Source of the DNA: Thermodesulfobacteriota bacterium
Lineage (GTDB): Bacteria > Desulfobacterota > RBG-13-43-22
Length of the DNA stretch: 5,484 nucleotides
Direction: 5' to 3'
Assembly: GCA_025454185.1 (NCBI GenBank)
Contig: JALOOY010000150.1
Span: 1-5,484, forward strand
Shown: piece by piece, positions 3,773 through 5,484 of the stretch
Position numbering within the stretch: the stretch's first letter is position 1
How the letters are laid out: every line of letters starts with the position of its first letter
Made by a program: the position numbers and the translations under genes
The notes under the pieces: generated by a model
What the model saw: only the letters and a program-made list of their open reading frames with translations
Told to the model about the DNA's origin: nothing
Database searches by the model: none

Positions 3773-5484
3773 ATGAAGGATCGGTCTTTCCTCAACGTAC
3801 GGTTTCGAAAGAACTTCGGCCATATCGAAAAGATCATCGATATCCCCAACCTGATGGACATGCAGAAGCAGTCGTACGAGCGCTTTCTGCAGGTGAACGC
3901 GGACCCCGACCGGCGGGAGAATACCGGCCTCCAGGGGGTCTTTAAAAGCGTGTTCCCCATCAGGGATTTCAGCGGCTTGTCTTCCCTGGAATTCGTTCGA
4001 TACAGTTTCGGCGAGGTGAAATACGATGAGGCGGATTGTCTGCAGCGGGGCATGACCTACGAGGTGCCCATGAAGATAACGGTCCGCCTCATCGTCTACG
4101 ATCTGGACAAGGACACGGGCAGCCAGACCATCCGGGACATCAAGGAACAGGACATCTATTTCGGCACCCTCCCGCTGATGACGCCCAAAGGCACCTTCAT
4201 CATCAACGGCACCGAGCGGGTGGTGGTCAGCCAGTTGCACCGCTCGCCCGGGATTTTTTTCGACCACGACAAGGGCAAAACCCACAGCAGCGGGCGGCTG
4301 CTCTACTCGGCCCGGGTCATCCCCCTGCGCGGCTCCTGGATCGACCTGGAATTCGACCCGAAAAATCATCTCTACGTGCGCATCGACCGGCGCCGAAAAT
4401 TCCCGGTGACCATTCTGCTCAAGGCCCTGGGCTACTCGAACCAGGAACTCCTGAACTATTTTTACGAACGGGAGCGGATCACCATCGAGGACGGCAAACT
4501 GCGCCGGGAGGTGAATCCCGATTTCCTGCTGGGCAAGAAGGCCCCCCGGGACATCATCCATCCCCTGACGGGGGAGGTCATCGTCCGGAAAAACCGGAAG
4601 ATCAACAAGCGGATCATCAAACAGCTTCAGGAAGCCGAGATCACCTCCCTGCCGGCCCGCCCCGAGGACATCGAGGGCTATTACCTGGCCCAGGAAGTGG
4701 TGGACCCCGAGACCGGGGAGGTCCTGGTGGAAAGCAACGAGGAGTTGACCCGGGAAAAACTGAACCTGATCATGCAGAAGAAGCTGCCGGCCCTGGACCT
4801 GCTGTTCATCGACGGGGTCAACGTGAGTTCTTCCCTGCGCGACACGTTGCTCATCGACAAGGTGGCCCATTCCGAAGAGGCCATCATCGAGATCTATAAG
4901 AAGCTGCGGCCCAGCAATCCGCCCACCCTGGAGGTGGCCAGCAACTTTTTTTACAACCTCTTTTTCAACCCGGAGAATTACGACCTGTCCTCCGTGGGCC
5001 GGCTGAAATTGAACCACCGGCTGGGCCTGGACGTACCCCTGGACGAAAGGACCCTGCGCAAGGAGGACATCCTCCTGGCCGTGAAGAAACTCATCGAACT
5101 GAAGGACGCCAACGGGCCGGTGGACGACATCGACCACCTGGGCAACCGCCGGGTCCGGGCCGTGGGGGAGCTGCTGGAGAACCAGTACCGCATCGGGCTG
5201 GTGCGCATGGAAAGGGCCATCAAGGAACGGATGACCCTGCAGGAGATCGAGACCCTCATGCCCCACGACCTGATCAATCCCAAACCGGTGGCCGCCGTGG
5301 TCAAGGAGTTTTTCGGCACCAGCCAGTTGTCACAGTTCATGGACCAGACCAATCCCCTGTCGGAGATCACCCATAAAAGGCGTCTCAGCGCCCTGGGGCC
5401 GGGGGGCTTGACCCGGGAACGGGCCGGCTTCGAGGTGCGCGACGTGCACCCCACCCATTACGGCCGGATGTGCCCGATCGAGAC
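3773..5484 (+). CDS. rpoB: DNA-directed RNA polymerase subunit beta (5' part, continues past window)
   Basis: ATG 3773 follows TAAGGAG (3761-3767, 5-base spacing) and the frame stays open to the window end: 570 full codons, roughly two fifths of a beta subunit. The visible part covers the protrusion, the lobe and the start of the fork. Conserved blocks include RKNFGHIEKIIDIPNLM near the N-terminus, NGTERVVVSQLHRSPG from residue 145, FDHDKGKTHSSGRLLYSAR, and DDIDHLGNRRVRAVGE. The stretch from about residue 240 to 350 corresponds to E. coli lobe insertion beta-i4. Rifampicin cluster I (residues 517-541, bases 5321-5395; E. coli number plus 8) keeps Q521, D524, S530, H534, R537, S539 and L541, the unmutated state. 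Nothing suggests a frameshift. rpoC would be expected downstream. Confidence 0.98.
   Translation, partial: MKDRSFLNVRFRKNFGHIEKIIDIPNLMDMQKQSYERFLQVNADPDRRENTGLQGVFKSVFPIRDFSGLSSLEFVRYSFGEVKYDEADCLQRGMTYEVPMKITVRLIVYDLDKDTGSQTIRDIKEQDIYFGTLPLMTPKGTFIINGTERVVVSQLHRSPGIFFDHDKGKTHSSGRLLYSARVIPLRGSWIDLEFDPKNHLYVRIDRRRKFPVTILLKALGYSNQELLNYFYERERITIEDGKLRREVNPDFLLGKKAPRDIIHPLTGEVIVRKNRKINKRIIKQLQEAEITSLPARPEDIEGYYLAQEVVDPETGEVLVESNEELTREKLNLIMQKKLPALDLLFIDGVNVSSSLRDTLLIDKVAHSEEAIIEIYKKLRPSNPPTLEVASNFFYNLFFNPENYDLSSVGRLKLNHRLGLDVPLDERTLRKEDILLAVKKLIELKDANGPVDDIDHLGNRRVRAVGELLENQYRIGLVRMERAIKERMTLQEIETLMPHDLINPKPVAAVVKEFFGTSQLSQFMDQTNPLSEITHKRRLSALGPGGLTRERAGFEVRDVHPTHYGRMCPIE

Noticed and set aside
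4036..4899. Plus-strand 287-codon ORF inside rpoB
   Set aside because: Out-of-frame reading of rpoB, Pro/Gly/His/Arg-rich low-complexity product, no start signal of its own.
3752..5266. Minus-strand 504-codon ORF opposite rpoB
   Set aside because: Long antisense frame caused by GC-rich codon bias of rpoB. Its product is His/Gln/Asp/Val-rich with no recognisable domain, and the sense strand encodes textbook RpoB.

Overview
The window is a single, co-directional stretch (+ strand) of the conserved bacterial translation/transcription cluster: 3' end of rpmG (L33) - tRNA-Trp - secE - nusG - rplK (L11) - rplA (L1) - rplJ (L10) - rplL (L7/L12) - 5' part of rpoB (RNA polymerase beta). All genes are intact apart from the two cut by the window edges. 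I find no mobile element, CRISPR array or accessory gene, and no undescribed protein system. What is less routine lies in the RNA between the genes.

Organism: a GC-rich bacterium. Gene order, a short SecE with one C-terminal membrane helix behind a long charged N-terminal extension, NusG with only NGN and KOW domains, and a beta subunit that aligns with the E. coli type through the lobe (including the stretch equivalent to insertion beta-i4) fit a deltaproteobacterial (Desulfobacterota-like) lineage best. This is inference from remembered family sequences, not a phylogeny.

Layout: 1-117 rpmG tail; 158-234 tRNA-Trp(CCA) with encoded CCA; 267-641 secE; 642-704 leader with a GC hairpin before nusG (GTG start, 705-1235); 1236-1306 leader with two hairpins before rplK (1307-1732); a 31-base gap to rplA (1764-2468). 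Then comes the one long non-coding gap (2469-2766). In order it holds a weak terminator-like hairpin, a C-/G-rich imperfect palindrome, a TTTCGRR heptad repeat, a possible weak promoter, a well-formed L10 leader RNA with a kink-turn, and a Shine-Dalgarno (SD) region with competing pairings. rplJ (TTG start, 2767-3303) and rplL (3318-3707) are tightly coupled. A 9-bp perfect hairpin separates rplL from rpoB, which starts at 3773 and runs off the window just after the rifampicin-binding cluster I.

How the parts work together: SecE is the essential translocon subunit. NusG couples polymerase to Rho or ribosomes. L11, L10 and L7/L12 build the GTPase-associated stalk, and L1 builds the opposite stalk. 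Beta is the polymerase core. In known bacteria L1 and L10(L12)4 feed back on their own mRNAs. The L10 site is recognisable here; an L1 site is not clearly recognisable, although the rplK leader is structured around its SD.
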